Assembly (NCBI RefSeq): GCF_002846395.1
Contig: NZ_PJMU01000001.1
Coordinates: forward strand, 992,001 to 1,056,000
Source: Pontibacter ramchanderi
Lineage (GTDB): Bacteria > Bacteroidota > Bacteroidia > Cytophagales > Hymenobacteraceae
DNA length: 64,000 nt
Direction of reading: 5' to 3'
A program made the translations under genes and the position numbers. Below, one piece after another: positions 34,301-43,600 of the stretch. Position 1 is the first letter of the stretch, and every line of letters begins with the position of its first letter. The notes under the pieces are model-generated. The model saw nothing but the letters and a program-made list of their open reading frames with translations, was not told where the DNA came from and searched no databases.

Positions 34301-34522
34301 TGGCGTACCGTTAATCTGCGTCTCGACCGGCGTGGCCACCGACTGCTCTACCGTGAGGGCGTCGGAGCCGGTATAGTTCGCCGAAACCGATACCGTGGGC
34401 GGCGAAATGTCCGGGTACTGCGTTACGGGCAGGTTCATCATGGCCAGCACACCCACCAACACGATCACAATCGAGATCACCATGGCGGTGACGGGCCTTC
34501 TTATAAATACATCTGAAATCAT
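31328..34522 (-). CDS. RND efflux pump inner-membrane transporter (HAE1/AcrB family)
   Basis: This 1064-residue protein has the hydrophobe/amphiphile efflux RND layout: first helix (MVISIVIVLVGVLAMMNLPV), the periplasmic porter domain with YPDISPP and TPVETQINGTPGM, helices 2-6 with the proton-relay motif GIVVDDAIVVVEA, a second large periplasmic domain (about 575-880), and helices 7-12 with LAAKNAILIVEFAKE. Length is normal for AcrB/MexB. It exports drugs, detergents or lipids from the periplasm in exchange for protons. It is the third gene of the operon, 35 bases after the adaptor gene. Confidence 0.96.
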   Translation of the reverse strand: MISDVFIRRPVTAMVISIVIVLVGVLAMMNLPVTQYPDISPPTVSVSANYTGSDALTVEQSVATPVETQINGTPGMAYITSTNTSTGQMNMSVTFEIGTDIDIATLDVQNRASIAQPTLPEEVRRLGVTVRKRNPSIMMVIGIFSPNRTHDIQFLDNYTNIYIKDALMRVSGVGDITSIGQDFSMRLWLQPDKLAQYNIGASEITAAIQEQNLQVAAGTVGGAPQYSTQAFQYPITVTGRLQTQEEFGNIIVRTNPADGSIVYLRDVARIEFGRFDYGRQSKINGNPATMMLLYQAPGSNALETAEGIYAALDELKRSFPADVDYVVSFETVSVVQVSINEVVMTLIEALILVILVVFLFLQSWRATLIPILAIPVSIIGTFLFFIPLGFTINTLTLFGFVLSIGIVVDDAIVVVEAVQHYIDHEKLSAKEATRKAMKDITAPVIAIALILAAVFIPVGFIPGIVGRLYQQFAITIAISVLISAFVALTLTPALCSIMLKPMNVNKDSRGINKFFYNFNNWFARTTDRYSVGVRKSIKATPLVLIILVCLYVGTFGLFVNKPTGFIPTEDEGRMFVSVELPEGASMTRTNEILEEIGKQLGSVEAIRNYTSVAGLNAINFSFKSNSGTFFVQLEPWDQRQDEASHLNGVMAEVQQKIAGIKEANVRLVAPPAIPGLGATGGFTFVLQQRRAGDVKELEQVMGQFLAAANARPEIGMAYSFFTAKTPGYHVDVDREKAKRLGVNVADVYATMSTYMGSRYVNDFTRYGRNFRVVAQADTAFRMDIESLKQFYVMNRQGEAVPLSALVTSRVVENAAVISHYNLFRSVDINGSAAPGYSSGQALDALEEVAAEVLPAGYGYEFTGLSREERAAGTSTIYIFSLSILLVLLLLAALYESWSVPFSILFAIPLGMFGAILALTLLPKLDNNVYAQIGMITLIGLAAKNAILIVEFAKERVDRGMELIEATIEAVKLRLRPIIMTSLAFILGVVPLALASGAGAISRQTIGWVVIGGMLAATFLAIFVVPVLYVVITRIAYGKKGLAELRAKGGTMPGDDGGDPAYVNT

Positions 34523-34557
34523 AATAGCGTATAATCTTCTGAAAGACTTGTCATCAA

Positions 34558-35703
34558 TTATTTAGTGGCTCCTGCTTGTGGCTGCCCCTGCTCAGGCCCA
34601 CCCAGCTGTACCTTGGCCCCCTGGCGCAGCCGCTGTATACCTTCGGTCACGATCTGCTGTCCTTCCTTCAGGCCTTCGCGCACCACAATGTCAGCGCTCA
34701 CGCGGGTTCCCAACTGCACGTTCTGCTGCACCACCGAGTCGCCCTGCACCACATACACGTAGTACTCGCCCAGCTGCTCTGTCACAGCCTTGTATGGGAT
34801 CACGATCTGCTCACCCAGGTCCTGGTTCAGCACGTTCAGGCTCACGGTCATACCTGGTATCAGTCTCTCGTCCGGGTTCGGGAACTGCACGCGCACCGTG
34901 GTAGTGCCGGAGCTGCGGCCAATGGCCCTGTCGATAGCAACGAGCTTACCGTTGTGCTTGTACTGCTCGCCATTGTTGAAGCTGATGGTGAAGAGTGAAT
35001 CCGGTTGCTTGCCCTGCTGCAGGTTGGTGAAGCGGCCCAGCTCACTTTCGTTGATCACAAAATCGACCGCAATCGGGTCGGAAGACGATATGGTGTTGAG
35101 CAAGGGCTGCCCCGGCGATACCTGCGCCCCTATCCTCACCTGCGAAATGCCAATGGTACCGCTGAAAGGCGCATTGATCACAGAGTAGCTGAGGTCGGTG
35201 GAGGCGCTGCGTACCTGTGCCTGGGCGGCAGACACCTGCGCACGGGCGGTCTGCACCTCGGTGCGGGCATAGTCTACCTGCTGGCGGGCGATGGCGTCGC
35301 GCTCGGCCAGGCGCTCGTAGCGCTCCAGGTCTTTTTCGGCACGAGCCAGGTTTGCCTTGGCGCTCTGCAGACTGGCCTGCGCCTGCTGTATACCTGCCTG
35401 GTATTTATTCTGGTCTATTTCGTAGAGTTTCTGCCCCTTCTTTACGCGCTGCCCGTCCTGCACGAAAATATTGGTGATATAGCCCGATACCTGCGGGCGC
35501 AGCTCTACTTCCTGCAGCGCCACAACGGTGCCGGGGTAAGTGTCGCGGCCGGTCACGCTTTGCTGCTTTACCTGTATCGTATTCACCGGAACGGCCGTGG
35601 CCATCGGGTTCATTTGTTGCTGTCCGGCATCCTCACCGCCGCACGACACAAGCAAAGTTGGGCTGATGATGGCTGCAAACAGCCAGGTGTACTTATTTTT
35701 CAT
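34558..35703 (-). CDS. RND efflux periplasmic adaptor (membrane fusion protein)
   Basis: The 381-residue protein starts with a lipoprotein-type signal (LFAAIISPTLLVSCGG, cysteine at about residue 21), so it is probably lipid-anchored. It then shows the adaptor pattern: barrel-sandwich strands (ATVPVNTIQVKQQSVTG), a long alpha hairpin (KYQAGIQQAQASLQSAKANL and following), the second lipoyl half (YSVINAPFSGTIGISQVR) and beta-barrel and membrane-proximal domains. It links the RND transporter to the TolC-like channel. It lies 18 bases after the channel gene and 35 bases before the transporter gene. Confidence 0.95.
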   Translation of the reverse strand: MKNKYTWLFAAIISPTLLVSCGGEDAGQQQMNPMATAVPVNTIQVKQQSVTGRDTYPGTVVALQEVELRPQVSGYITNIFVQDGQRVKKGQKLYEIDQNKYQAGIQQAQASLQSAKANLARAEKDLERYERLAERDAIARQQVDYARTEVQTARAQVSAAQAQVRSASTDLSYSVINAPFSGTIGISQVRIGAQVSPGQPLLNTISSSDPIAVDFVINESELGRFTNLQQGKQPDSLFTISFNNGEQYKHNGKLVAIDRAIGRSSGTTTVRVQFPNPDERLIPGMTVSLNVLNQDLGEQIVIPYKAVTEQLGEYYVYVVQGDSVVQQNVQLGTRVSADIVVREGLKEGQQIVTEGIQRLRQGAKVQLGGPEQGQPQAGATK

Positions 35704-35721
35704 TATCCTGATTTTCTGATT

Positions 35722-37056
35722 TTATCGGTTGATGTCTATGTTTCCAAGGGCGCGCTGCAGGTCCAGTTTACTGGAGAGCACACTGTATAGGGCATTGTAA
35801 TAATTGATCTGAGTGGTACGCAGTTCGGTCTCCGCCACGATCAGGTCCACGTAGGCTTTCACCCCCTCGTCGTACTGCAGCTTGATGATCTCGTACACCT
35901 CTTCGGCCACGACCAGGTTTTGCTGCACCGTGCGCCATTCTGTGTAATCGCCCTTGTAATTGGCCAGCGCCGTCTGGTATTCCGTGTTAATGGCCCGGCG
36001 GGCATCTTCAATCTGACTATCTAACCTGTCTTCCTGCAGCTCAGCTATCTTCAGGTTCTGCAGCCTTCTTGTGCCCTGAAAGATCGGGATCGAGGCCTGT
36101 ATACCTACCGACGAGTTCGGGAAGTGCTGGTTGTACAGGTTAGCGAATTCGTTGCTGAAGTACAGCAGGTTATAGTTGGCAAAAGCTGAGACAGTCGGCA
36201 GGAAGCTCCAGCGGTTGTAGGCGGTGTTCAGCTTCAGCAGGTCGCGCTGCGTCTGCAGTTGCTGTAGCTCTATTCTTCTGTCAAAGGCGATCACCTCGGT
36301 CGTGTCTACCTGCACTTCCTGCTCCATGCGGCCGTAGTCATAGGTCAGGTTCAGGTCCTGCTCCACGGGGTAGCCCATCAGTTGCTTCAGGTAGGCAATG
36401 TTGGCTTTGATACTTTCCTGCACCCGTTTGCGGTCCGACCGAATGTTGGCCAGTGTGATGGAAGCGCGCTGGTAATCAGTCTTGTCAACCAGGCCCACTT
36501 CATAGCGACTGCGGGCATCGTTAAACTGCTTTTCCTGGCGGGAGATGTTCTGGTCCAGGATGCGGAGCTGCTCCTGTGTGAGCAGTACGTTGTAAAAGGC
36601 CTTGCTCACTTCTACCACCGTGTTGATGCGGGTGTCGGTCACCTGTTGGTCCAGCAGGAGTTTGCGGGAGCGGGATGCTTTGGAGGCCAGGAACAGGTTG
36701 TTGTCGAAAATGCTTTGGGTGGCTTGCAGCGCGATGTTGGAGTTGTATTTCTGCCCGAAGGTGATGATCTCGCCCCCGATCGGCTGTTGCGGCCTCCTGA
36801 TGTTGTAAGTGCCCCCGAAGTTGGCGTTTAGCTGCGGAAACCACCCTGACAGACTGGCTCTGATCTCCCGCTCTCCGATTTGTTCGTCGATAAGGGCCTG
36901 TTCCATGGCTGCCGTGTTTTCCAGTGCATAGTTCACGACCTGCTCCAGCGTCAGGCTGTCGGCTGTCGCCACGCTCCTGCTTTCCTGCGCGAAGAGGGCG
37001 CCGGGAACCAGTAGGCAACCGACCAACAGGTGCTTAAAGTATGTGTTAAATTTCAT
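35722..37056 (-). CDS. TolC-family outer-membrane efflux channel
   Basis: This 444-residue protein has a signal peptide (LLVGCLLVPGALFAQE) and the two-fold repeat of the outer-membrane efflux family: LTLEQVVNYALENTAAM at the start, long helical hairpins rich in Q, R and N, and strands such as FFPTVSAFANYNL-type segments at residue ~290. It forms the trimeric exit duct for the pump encoded just downstream. It is the first structural gene of the operon, 166 bases after the TetR gene. That gap contains a TACCCTTTG box on the minus strand near 37190, close to the -7 consensus, so the pump may have its own promoter. Confidence 0.94.
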   Translation of the reverse strand: MKFNTYFKHLLVGCLLVPGALFAQESRSVATADSLTLEQVVNYALENTAAMEQALIDEQIGEREIRASLSGWFPQLNANFGGTYNIRRPQQPIGGEIITFGQKYNSNIALQATQSIFDNNLFLASKASRSRKLLLDQQVTDTRINTVVEVSKAFYNVLLTQEQLRILDQNISRQEKQFNDARSRYEVGLVDKTDYQRASITLANIRSDRKRVQESIKANIAYLKQLMGYPVEQDLNLTYDYGRMEQEVQVDTTEVIAFDRRIELQQLQTQRDLLKLNTAYNRWSFLPTVSAFANYNLLYFSNEFANLYNQHFPNSSVGIQASIPIFQGTRRLQNLKIAELQEDRLDSQIEDARRAINTEYQTALANYKGDYTEWRTVQQNLVVAEEVYEIIKLQYDEGVKAYVDLIVAETELRTTQINYYNALYSVLSSKLDLQRALGNIDINR

Positions 37057-37222
37057 GTATGGTATTGGTGTTCAGCTTTTTGTTTGAGTATTAAACGTGC
37101 AGATGCAGCAACTGATAATTCTGCCGCCGTTTTAGTTTTTTCTTTCATGTTTCATTTGTTGCGCTTGTGGTTAGTGGTTATACATCTACAAAGGGTATTT
37201 GCTGTTGCGTACAGGTAGCCGG

Positions 37223-37798
37223 CTAATGGTTACGCGCAATACCGTCCCACAGGAGCTGCTGTATCTGCTGCAACTCCTTCTTGTTGAAACTGAGCCTGCC
37301 GCTGGCCGCCGTTTTGGCTATGGAGAGGATGCTGCTGTGCGTGAGCATGGCCAGTATTTTCGGACTCACCTCTTTCAGTTCCCTCTCGCGGACGCCCTGC
37401 TCCAGAAAGGCAAATAACAGGCTATAAAACCTGTCCTCTTCCAGCGGAGGCATGGTGGCCTGGTAAGGCGAGTTCACAAACTGCTCGAAAAACCTAAGCA
37501 GATCCGGGTTGTCGCGGTAGAAGGTATAGAGACCCATCCAAAGCTTGAAAAAGCATGCTTTAAAGGGCTCGTTAACTGAGGTTTCCCGTTCCACGACTGC
37601 AACGGCCTGCTGCTGGGCATAGCAAAACAGCTCGCAGATCAATTGCTCCTTGCTTTCGAAATAGTGGTAAATGGTACCTGCCGCTACCCCGGCATGCTTG
37701 GCGATCATGCTCATAGGGGTACCGTGGAAGCCATTCTCCCTGACCAGCTCCATTGTACTTTTAAAAATAGCCGTCTTCTTGTCCGACATCTGCTCCAT
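37223..37798 (-). CDS. TetR/AcrR family transcriptional regulator
   Basis: With the ATG at 37798 the protein has 191 residues. Residues 1-55 form the TetR helix-turn-helix (KKTAIFKSTMELVRENGFHGTPMSMIAKHAGVAAGTIYHYF), the rest is a variable ligand-binding domain. An in-frame ATG at 37825 is less likely, because a TAGCTTTG -7 box lies only nine bases upstream of it, whereas GGGGAAGG stands at a good distance before 37798. It is upstream of the efflux operon on the same strand, so it probably represses the pump genes and itself through the palindromes at 37815-37860. Confidence 0.92.
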   Translation of the reverse strand: MEQMSDKKTAIFKSTMELVRENGFHGTPMSMIAKHAGVAAGTIYHYFESKEQLICELFCYAQQQAVAVVERETSVNEPFKACFFKLWMGLYTFYRDNPDLLRFFEQFVNSPYQATMPPLEEDRFYSLLFAFLEQGVRERELKEVSPKILAMLTHSSILSIAKTAASGRLSFNKKELQQIQQLLWDGIARNH

Positions 37799-37814
37799 AG
37801 CTGCCTTCCCCAAT

Positions 37815-37860
37815 TGAACGTTCATTCGGTTTGCAAAGCTACAGTTGTAGCTACAATTGT
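37815..37860 (-). promoter_or_regulatory. TetR promoter with two palindromic operators
   Basis: CAAAGCTA at 37834-37841 reads TAGCTTTG on the minus strand, an exact -7 box. Next to it, 37841-37860 is a 20-bp palindrome (ACAGTTGTAG with CTACAATTGT, one mismatched pair). On the other side lies the perfect 10-bp palindrome TGAACGTTCA (37815-37824), typical of TetR-family operators. Together they frame the promoter and suggest autorepression. Confidence 0.7.
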
Positions 37861-37990
37861 GAAAGTTCTTACGGCAAAAAGCGGAATTAATCCGTCAGAC
37901 GACTTTGAAGGGCTTTGTAAATAACCGGGATGGTACCTGTTCTCGTAAATATAACTATAGTGCTTTTTGTTTATTTAAACCCTTGTAGCC

Positions 37991-38452
37991 ATGGCACTTA
38001 CTCACCAACTTCGCCAAACCCGCCGCATCAATAGCGCCAACAACCCGGTCTGGATGGACGGGCTAAGAATTTTGCTCGGTCTTTTTCTGTTCGTAAAGGG
38101 GGCCCTATTCCTGGAGCACACCACCGACGTGTTCAACCTCTTCGGCTCGGTCCAGGAGGTGCTCACTGGCGGCAAAGCCCATCTACTTACCAGCATGGTG
38201 CATGTGGTGGGCGGCCTGATGATCGCATCTGGTTTGCTCACGCGTCTGGCGCTGCTGTGCCAGATCCCGATCCTGGTAGGCGCTTTGCTGATTGTGGACC
38301 CGCAGCACGATGGCATTAGCCTGACCAATGCCGAATTGGTGCTCTCGCTGGCCATTACGGCGCTCATTCTATTCTTTATGATCAAGGGCCCGGGCCGCTA
38401 CTCTATCGATAACAAGGTGCTGCGGCAAAGACGAGCGGAGCCAACGGTATAG
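37991..38452 (+). CDS. DoxX family membrane protein, second copy
   Basis: The 153-residue protein has an arginine-rich cytosolic leader (about 18 residues) and four hydrophobic segments. It opens WMDGLRILLGLFLFVKGALFL, has VHVVGGLMIASGLLTRLALL in the middle and ends KGPGRYSIDNKVLRQRR, all typical of DoxX-type proteins. Its function is probably linked to membrane redox balance, as for the copy at 17174, but cannot be specified. It is divergent from the TetR gene. About 270 bases of spacer without visible features separate it from the cyanophycinase end. Confidence 0.87.
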   Translation: MALTHQLRQTRRINSANNPVWMDGLRILLGLFLFVKGALFLEHTTDVFNLFGSVQEVLTGGKAHLLTSMVHVVGGLMIASGLLTRLALLCQIPILVGALLIVDPQHDGISLTNAELVLSLAITALILFFMIKGPGRYSIDNKVLRQRRAEPTV

Positions 38453-38720
38453 GATAGTTGCAGCACATTAGTTAGCAGTACAGAAAAGCCATTTCCAGGC
38501 ATCGCCAGTAAACTTAAAATCACGGGTCTTACTTGGCTAAGGGGTCCTGGAGGCAATTTCATAGATCATTTAGACGGATGTCTAATGAAAAATGTAGGTG
38601 CCATGACATTGGCCACCCACCTTAATCTGCTGTGCTACAGTATGTCGGCCGAGTTCCGGGCTGCCCGGTTCTGGTCCTGCAAAGAAGGCGGCTGCATGAA
38701 GAAATGCAGCATCTTCATGC

Positions 38721-39638
38721 TCAGGCTGCCGATTTTGCCCCGGCATTTGCTTCTTTGTTAAAGGCAGGTATAATATACGTTTTGCCATCGCCCAGCAGGT
38801 GCATCTTCAGGTCGTAAATGGTGAAGGGGTCACCGGATTCTATTTCGTAAATGTTTGTGCTGCTGATATCCATGCCGTCCAGAATGGTGACCAGTCCACT
38901 GCCAACTACCTCCACCTCTATCCCATTCTTCACCAATATGGCCGTGTCTTCTTCGAGACCTATACCTATACAGCCCGGGTTCTGGGCCACGGCCTGGGCC
39001 ATTCTTATGATCCGCCCCCGGTCAATAAAATGCGTATCAATGGCAACGTTTTTGAGCAGGTCGAGCCCGGCGGTGGAGCTCATCTCGTCTTTGAGCATGC
39101 CCCCCTGTGCCTCTCCCCTATAGATCATGTTGGTTGACATAGCCGATGCTCCCGCACTGGTGCCGGCCACCACCAGTTTTTCGTTTAGGTAGCGCTCTTT
39201 TAGGCGCTCCAGGAAAGGGCTGCCGCCCAGTATAGAGGTTAGCCGGAGTTGGTCACCGCCTGTCAGCATGATGCCCGCCGCTGCATCAACCTGTTTTATT
39301 TTCTCGGGATCCTTGGCATCGTCTCGGGTTCTGATGTCCACTACCTCGACTCTCTTGATGCCCAGCTCTTTGAATAGCTTCACATATTCCTTCGCAACGG
39401 GCTCAGGCTCGCTGGAGGCAGCCGGAACGACCAGTACCAGCGGATCTTTGCCATAGAGTTCCTTTACAAAGCGCTTCAGAATCTGCTCGCTTATAAATTT
39501 GGTGTTCTCTTCCTGTGAATCCGGTCGCTCTTCCTGGCTTTTGCTTTCTTTGCCGCCTATTGCCAGCAGTGTGCCTTTGGGTATGGCCAGACCTAACTGC
39601 TGCGCCTTTTTATGTGTTGATTTACTTGCTGTTGCCAT
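38721..39638 (-). CDS. Cyanophycinase (S51-type serine peptidase)
   Basis: The 305-residue protein has the cyanophycinase pattern: LLAIGGKE at the start, GIMLTGGDQLRL, the nucleophile elbow VVAGTSAGASAM with Ser161, and DTHFIDRGRI with His203. Cytosolic cyanophycinases cleave the beta-Asp-Arg dipeptide from the nitrogen store cyanophycin. Length is normal for a cytosolic form and no signal peptide is present. No cyanophycin synthetase is in this window, so either it lies elsewhere or the enzyme uses another beta-aspartyl substrate. It is a single gene with a spacer on both sides. Confidence 0.93.
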   Translation of the reverse strand: MATASKSTHKKAQQLGLAIPKGTLLAIGGKESKSQEERPDSQEENTKFISEQILKRFVKELYGKDPLVLVVPAASSEPEPVAKEYVKLFKELGIKRVEVVDIRTRDDAKDPEKIKQVDAAAGIMLTGGDQLRLTSILGGSPFLERLKERYLNEKLVVAGTSAGASAMSTNMIYRGEAQGGMLKDEMSSTAGLDLLKNVAIDTHFIDRGRIIRMAQAVAQNPGCIGIGLEEDTAILVKNGIEVEVVGSGLVTILDGMDISSTNIYEIESGDPFTIYDLKMHLLGDGKTYIIPAFNKEANAGAKSAA

Positions 39639-39722
39639 ACCTAACCAAGGTTTTATAAAGCTGTTTATCAGCAGTATGTATACTTATATGACTACATAAG
39701 TTTGGGAAGTGAGCTGTATACA

Positions 39723-39756
39723 CAAAAGCCAGGCAGCGTTCCCTGCCTGGCTTTTG
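39723..39756 (-). terminator. Terminator for the gene at 39845-40186
   Basis: CAAAAGCCAGGCAG (39723-39736) pairs perfectly with CTGCCTGGCTTTTG (39743-39756) around a six-base loop. It lies just past the end of the minus-strand gene, and the T run is on the minus strand. Confidence 0.85.
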
Positions 39757-39844
39757 ACCACTTCCTCTTTTACCAATTCGAAGCCACGGCGCTTGCACAG
39801 CTGTAGTTGCGTATGCGCTATCTGCTTACCGTACGCCTCCTCAG

Positions 39845-40186
39845 CTAGGCAACAAAGGCCTGCAGGTAAGCGCTACTGAGCTCAGTCTGTTCCAAATCCA
39901 ACTCCTTAAACAGTAACTGAGCTTTCACACGCAAGGCCATTCCTTCGAAACCGTAGATAAAAGCACTATAGTGTTCCCCTTCAATTATACCTTCCACCCC
40001 CTTCTGCAACAAGGTATCCATGAGAAGCTCATTCCTAACTTCGACCAAATAGCTTACCAGACCTCCCATTACAAACTGGCATGTCAGTATACTGCCTACC
40101 GGTTTCAACAAGAGTTTATTCCCCATCGGCAGGCCCATCGCTAATTCCTGTAGCTCGTTCAGAAGCAGAAGCCTTTTGTGCGTCAT
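39845..40186 (-). CDS. Hypothetical protein
   Basis: The 113-residue product (starting MTHKRLLLLNELQELAMG) is helix-rich with no signal peptide and no membrane helix that I would call. The central part GLVSYLVEVRNELLMDTLLQ and the end LLFKELDLEQTELSSAYLQ suggest amphipathic helices. I recognise no family. A strong terminator downstream and normal codon use support it as a real gene. It is single, on the strand opposite to the large histidine kinase gene. Confidence 0.65.
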   Translation of the reverse strand: MTHKRLLLLNELQELAMGLPMGNKLLLKPVGSILTCQFVMGGLVSYLVEVRNELLMDTLLQKGVEGIIEGEHYSAFIYGFEGMALRVKAQLLFKELDLEQTELSSAYLQAFVA

Positions 40187-40661
40187 GGCTTAAGAAATTT
40201 TCAGGGTGAGTGAATGACACTTTCCTTCCGGACAAATGTCTATTGTGGTGTCGCGTTTTGTCTAGCTATACGCTATATGCTGGTGCGGAGCCGCGTTTCT
40301 GTTTCATTATACAGGCTAATTTGAAAAATTACGGGTTTTCCGATGCTACTACGTAATTACTACTACCAACCAGCTACTGCACTCGTATACTTTTTATAAC
40401 AGCAGCCATTTACCATATACCATAAACACCTGAAATTCAAATATTTAATTTACAAAAACACAGTTAATCAAACCACATCAGGCCATTTGCACCCAGTCGG
40501 TCAAAACAGGCTGCCAACGCAGGGATTTAGGCTTGATTGGTTTCTTGTGACGGTCCGGAACTATTGGCCGTTTGCGCATCCACCCTGTAATTAGTAGTTT
40601 GGTAAGGCAGCAGAACAATCCAGCCTTCATCCATTATACCTGATACTCTCCCTCCCTACTT
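40187..40661. other. Spacer with divergent promoters, no gene seen
   Basis: This 475-base AT-rich spacer separates the divergent hypothetical gene and histidine kinase gene. No exact TAnnTTTG box with suitable spacing was found for either; TAGTAGTTTGG near 40597 is only similar. No other structure stands out. Confidence 0.5.
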
Positions 40662-43600
40662 ATGACCTCTTCTTTTAACCTTCCTCAGGTAGTTATTCAG
40701 GCATTTGAGAAAGTGCCGGACCTATACCTGATTCTATCGCCAGAGCTGCAGGTCCTGACCGCTTCGGACGCTTACCTGGCTGCCACACACACCATTCGCA
40801 GAAACATTACCGGCAAGTCGATCACCCAAATGCTTTCTGAAAGTGCGCCAGGTATGGAAGCCGACGCCATAAGGCAACTGGTATGTTCCCTGCAAAAGGT
40901 GTTGCGCACAAGGCAGCCTCACCGTCTGCAGCTGCAACAGTACTACATGCCAGCCCCAACTAATACAGGCTGCTGTTTAAAAGGATACCGTACGATACTA
41001 AACACACCTGTGCTCGACGACAAGGGGCTGGTACTCTATATCATACACAAGCTGGAAGATGCAACAGAAAAGGTAAAAACAGTGCCAGAGCCAGTACAAA
41101 GCCACCAGCTGTTGCAAACCACCATCGACAGCTCACTGGACATGATTCAGGTGTTTGAAGCGGTGCGCAACGAGAGCGGCGAAATCATCGATTTCCGGTG
41201 GATTTTGAATAACCGTACCTCTGAAGAAATATATGGGGATGTGTTGGGCAAAAATCTGCTGGAGCAGAACCCGGGTGTTGTGGGCGTAGGTATCTTCGAC
41301 ACCTTTAAGCGCGTGGTGGAAACGGGCATACCTGACCAGAGTGAACGGCATTACGTGCACGAGCAGTTCGACGGCTGGTTCTACCAGTCAACGGTCAAGC
41401 TCGGCGACGGCGTGGCCACTACCACCAGGAATATCACCAAACGCAAGCAAGCTGAGCAGGAGCTCAGAACCACAAAGGAGTCCTTGCAGGCCTTCCAGGA
41501 ACAACTGCAAATGGTACTGGCCAATACTGCCAGCAGCATCATGCTGTTAAGACCTATACCTGACGAAACCGACACCATTTACGATTTTGAATACCTCTAT
41601 GCCAACGACCAATTACTAAAATCAGTAAACCGCAGCGCGTTAGTGGGCAGACGCTTTGCTGAAGAATTTCCGGGTGTGAAACGAACAGAACTTTTCCAGT
41701 ATTACATCCAGGTGGCAACCGAGGGCGGCACCTGGAGTGGCGAAACCCATATCGACTTCGATGGCTTTGATGTTTGGGCGCAGGTATACGCTACCCGGGT
41801 AAAGGAGAATCTGCTGGTAACCTACTACGGTATAACCGAGCGCAAAAAAGCTGAAGAAGCGCTCGTGCAAAGCAAGGAGCTGATTCAGACTGTGTTCGAT
41901 GTATCCTTAAACCCGATTGCCTACCACAAAGCAGTGCGCGACGCGTCAGGCAAGATCGCAGACTTTGAGTTTCAGTTGGTAAACAAGGCGGCAAGTAAAT
42001 ATGCAGTCAGCGACCATTCAGGGAAACGGTATTCAGAAGCTTTGCCAGTTATAAGAGACACCATTATATTCAAGAAGTATTGCGAAGTGGTCGAGACAGG
42101 TAGAAAGCTTGACAACGAAGTGCAAATCAACCTGAAAGGAAAAGACCTCTGGTTTCACTTACAAGGAGTAAAAATGGATGATGGACTGGTGGCCACAGCA
42201 GTCGACATTACGGAGCGTAAAAAATCAGAACAGGAAATTCTTCGACTGAAGGATGAAGTAGCCCAAAAGGCGACTGACAAATACCAGGCGCTTTTCAATA
42301 CAATGGATGAAGGGCTTTCGGTGATAGAGATGATCTATGATGCCGATGGTAAACCTGTGGACCTGAGGTTGCTGGAAGTAAACCCGGCCTATGAAAAAAT
42401 TACCGGCCTGAAAAATGTGGCGGGCAAGCTAGGCAGCGAAATTGTGCCTTCAGATCAGTACTGGCTCGACGCTTACGATAGCGTCGTAAAAACAGGTAAG
42501 TCCTTGCGCTACGAAAATTACCATGCCGGTGCTAGGCAGTGGTACCGTACGCATACTTCCCGAATTGGCGGACCGGGAAGCCATGTAATAGCTAATCTTT
42601 TTGAAGACATCACCGAACGCAAACAGCGAGACCTACAACAGGAGTTTCTATTGAAATTCTCCGACAATTTACGAAACCTGTCTGACGAGAAGGCTATTGA
42701 AGAAACCGGCTTGCGAATGCTCGCTGAATTCTTGAAGCTGGACCGAGCTTATGTTTTTGTATTATATCCTGTTGATGATCGTGCTGTGGTCAGAGCGGAA
42801 TATCGAAAAGACAGCCTCTCATCTATGCTAGGCGAAGTTCGGATGTCTGATTTTCCTGAGACAATTCGGCAGATCGAAGACAAAACAATTGTCTTCAATG
42901 ACATTGATAACGACGTTAGACTTTCTGATTTAAAAAGAACATCACTTCATGCAGCAAATTTGCAGGCGTTCATTTGCGCCCGTGTTCGAAAAGGCGAAAA
43001 AAACGTGATCTGGTCGCTTGCCGGAGCAACCGTCACGCCGCGAGTTTGGACAAAAGAAGAAGTGGAATTGATTGAAGTCGTAGCGGAACGGATCTGGGTT
43101 ACGGCAGAAAGAGCAAAAACAGAAGAGGCCTTACGCAAAAGCGAGGAACGCCACCGCACACTGTTTGATTCAGTAGATGAAGGAGTGTGTCTTTTTGAAC
43201 GGATTCCAAACCGAACAGATGGGCTTCGCGACTACCGTTACATTGCCATGAACCCAACTATGCAGGCCATGTTTAGCATTCCTGACCTGAGTGGGCAGTC
43301 TATCCGCGACAATTTCCCCAATGAGGCGGAAGACTGGTACGATGACTACGATCGGGTGCTGGAGACGGGAGAATCGATGCGCGCTGAGCATGAAAGTGGC
43401 CCTCAGGGTATGGCGCTGGAGATGTTCGTCACCCGAGTGGATGATGGTTCAGGGAAACGGCTGCTAGCTGTCATGAAGGACGTTACCGAGCGTAAACAAC
43501 GGGAAAGACAGCAGGATTATTTGCTGAAATTAAATGATACGCTTCGCTCCGCTGACGCTGCCATTGAGATAGAAGAAAAAGTTACTGCTGTTGCGATGGA

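Noticed and set aside
32336..34516. A 726-codon plus-strand open frame over the RND transporter gene
   Set aside because: It is exactly antisense to a full-length, well-conserved RND protein; its product is rich in His, Arg and Gln without any family pattern. It is a codon-bias shadow.
38453..38720. A short minus-strand frame of 68 codons between DoxX and cyanophycinase
   Set aside because: It overlaps the end of the cyanophycinase gene region, has no family pattern and no start context.
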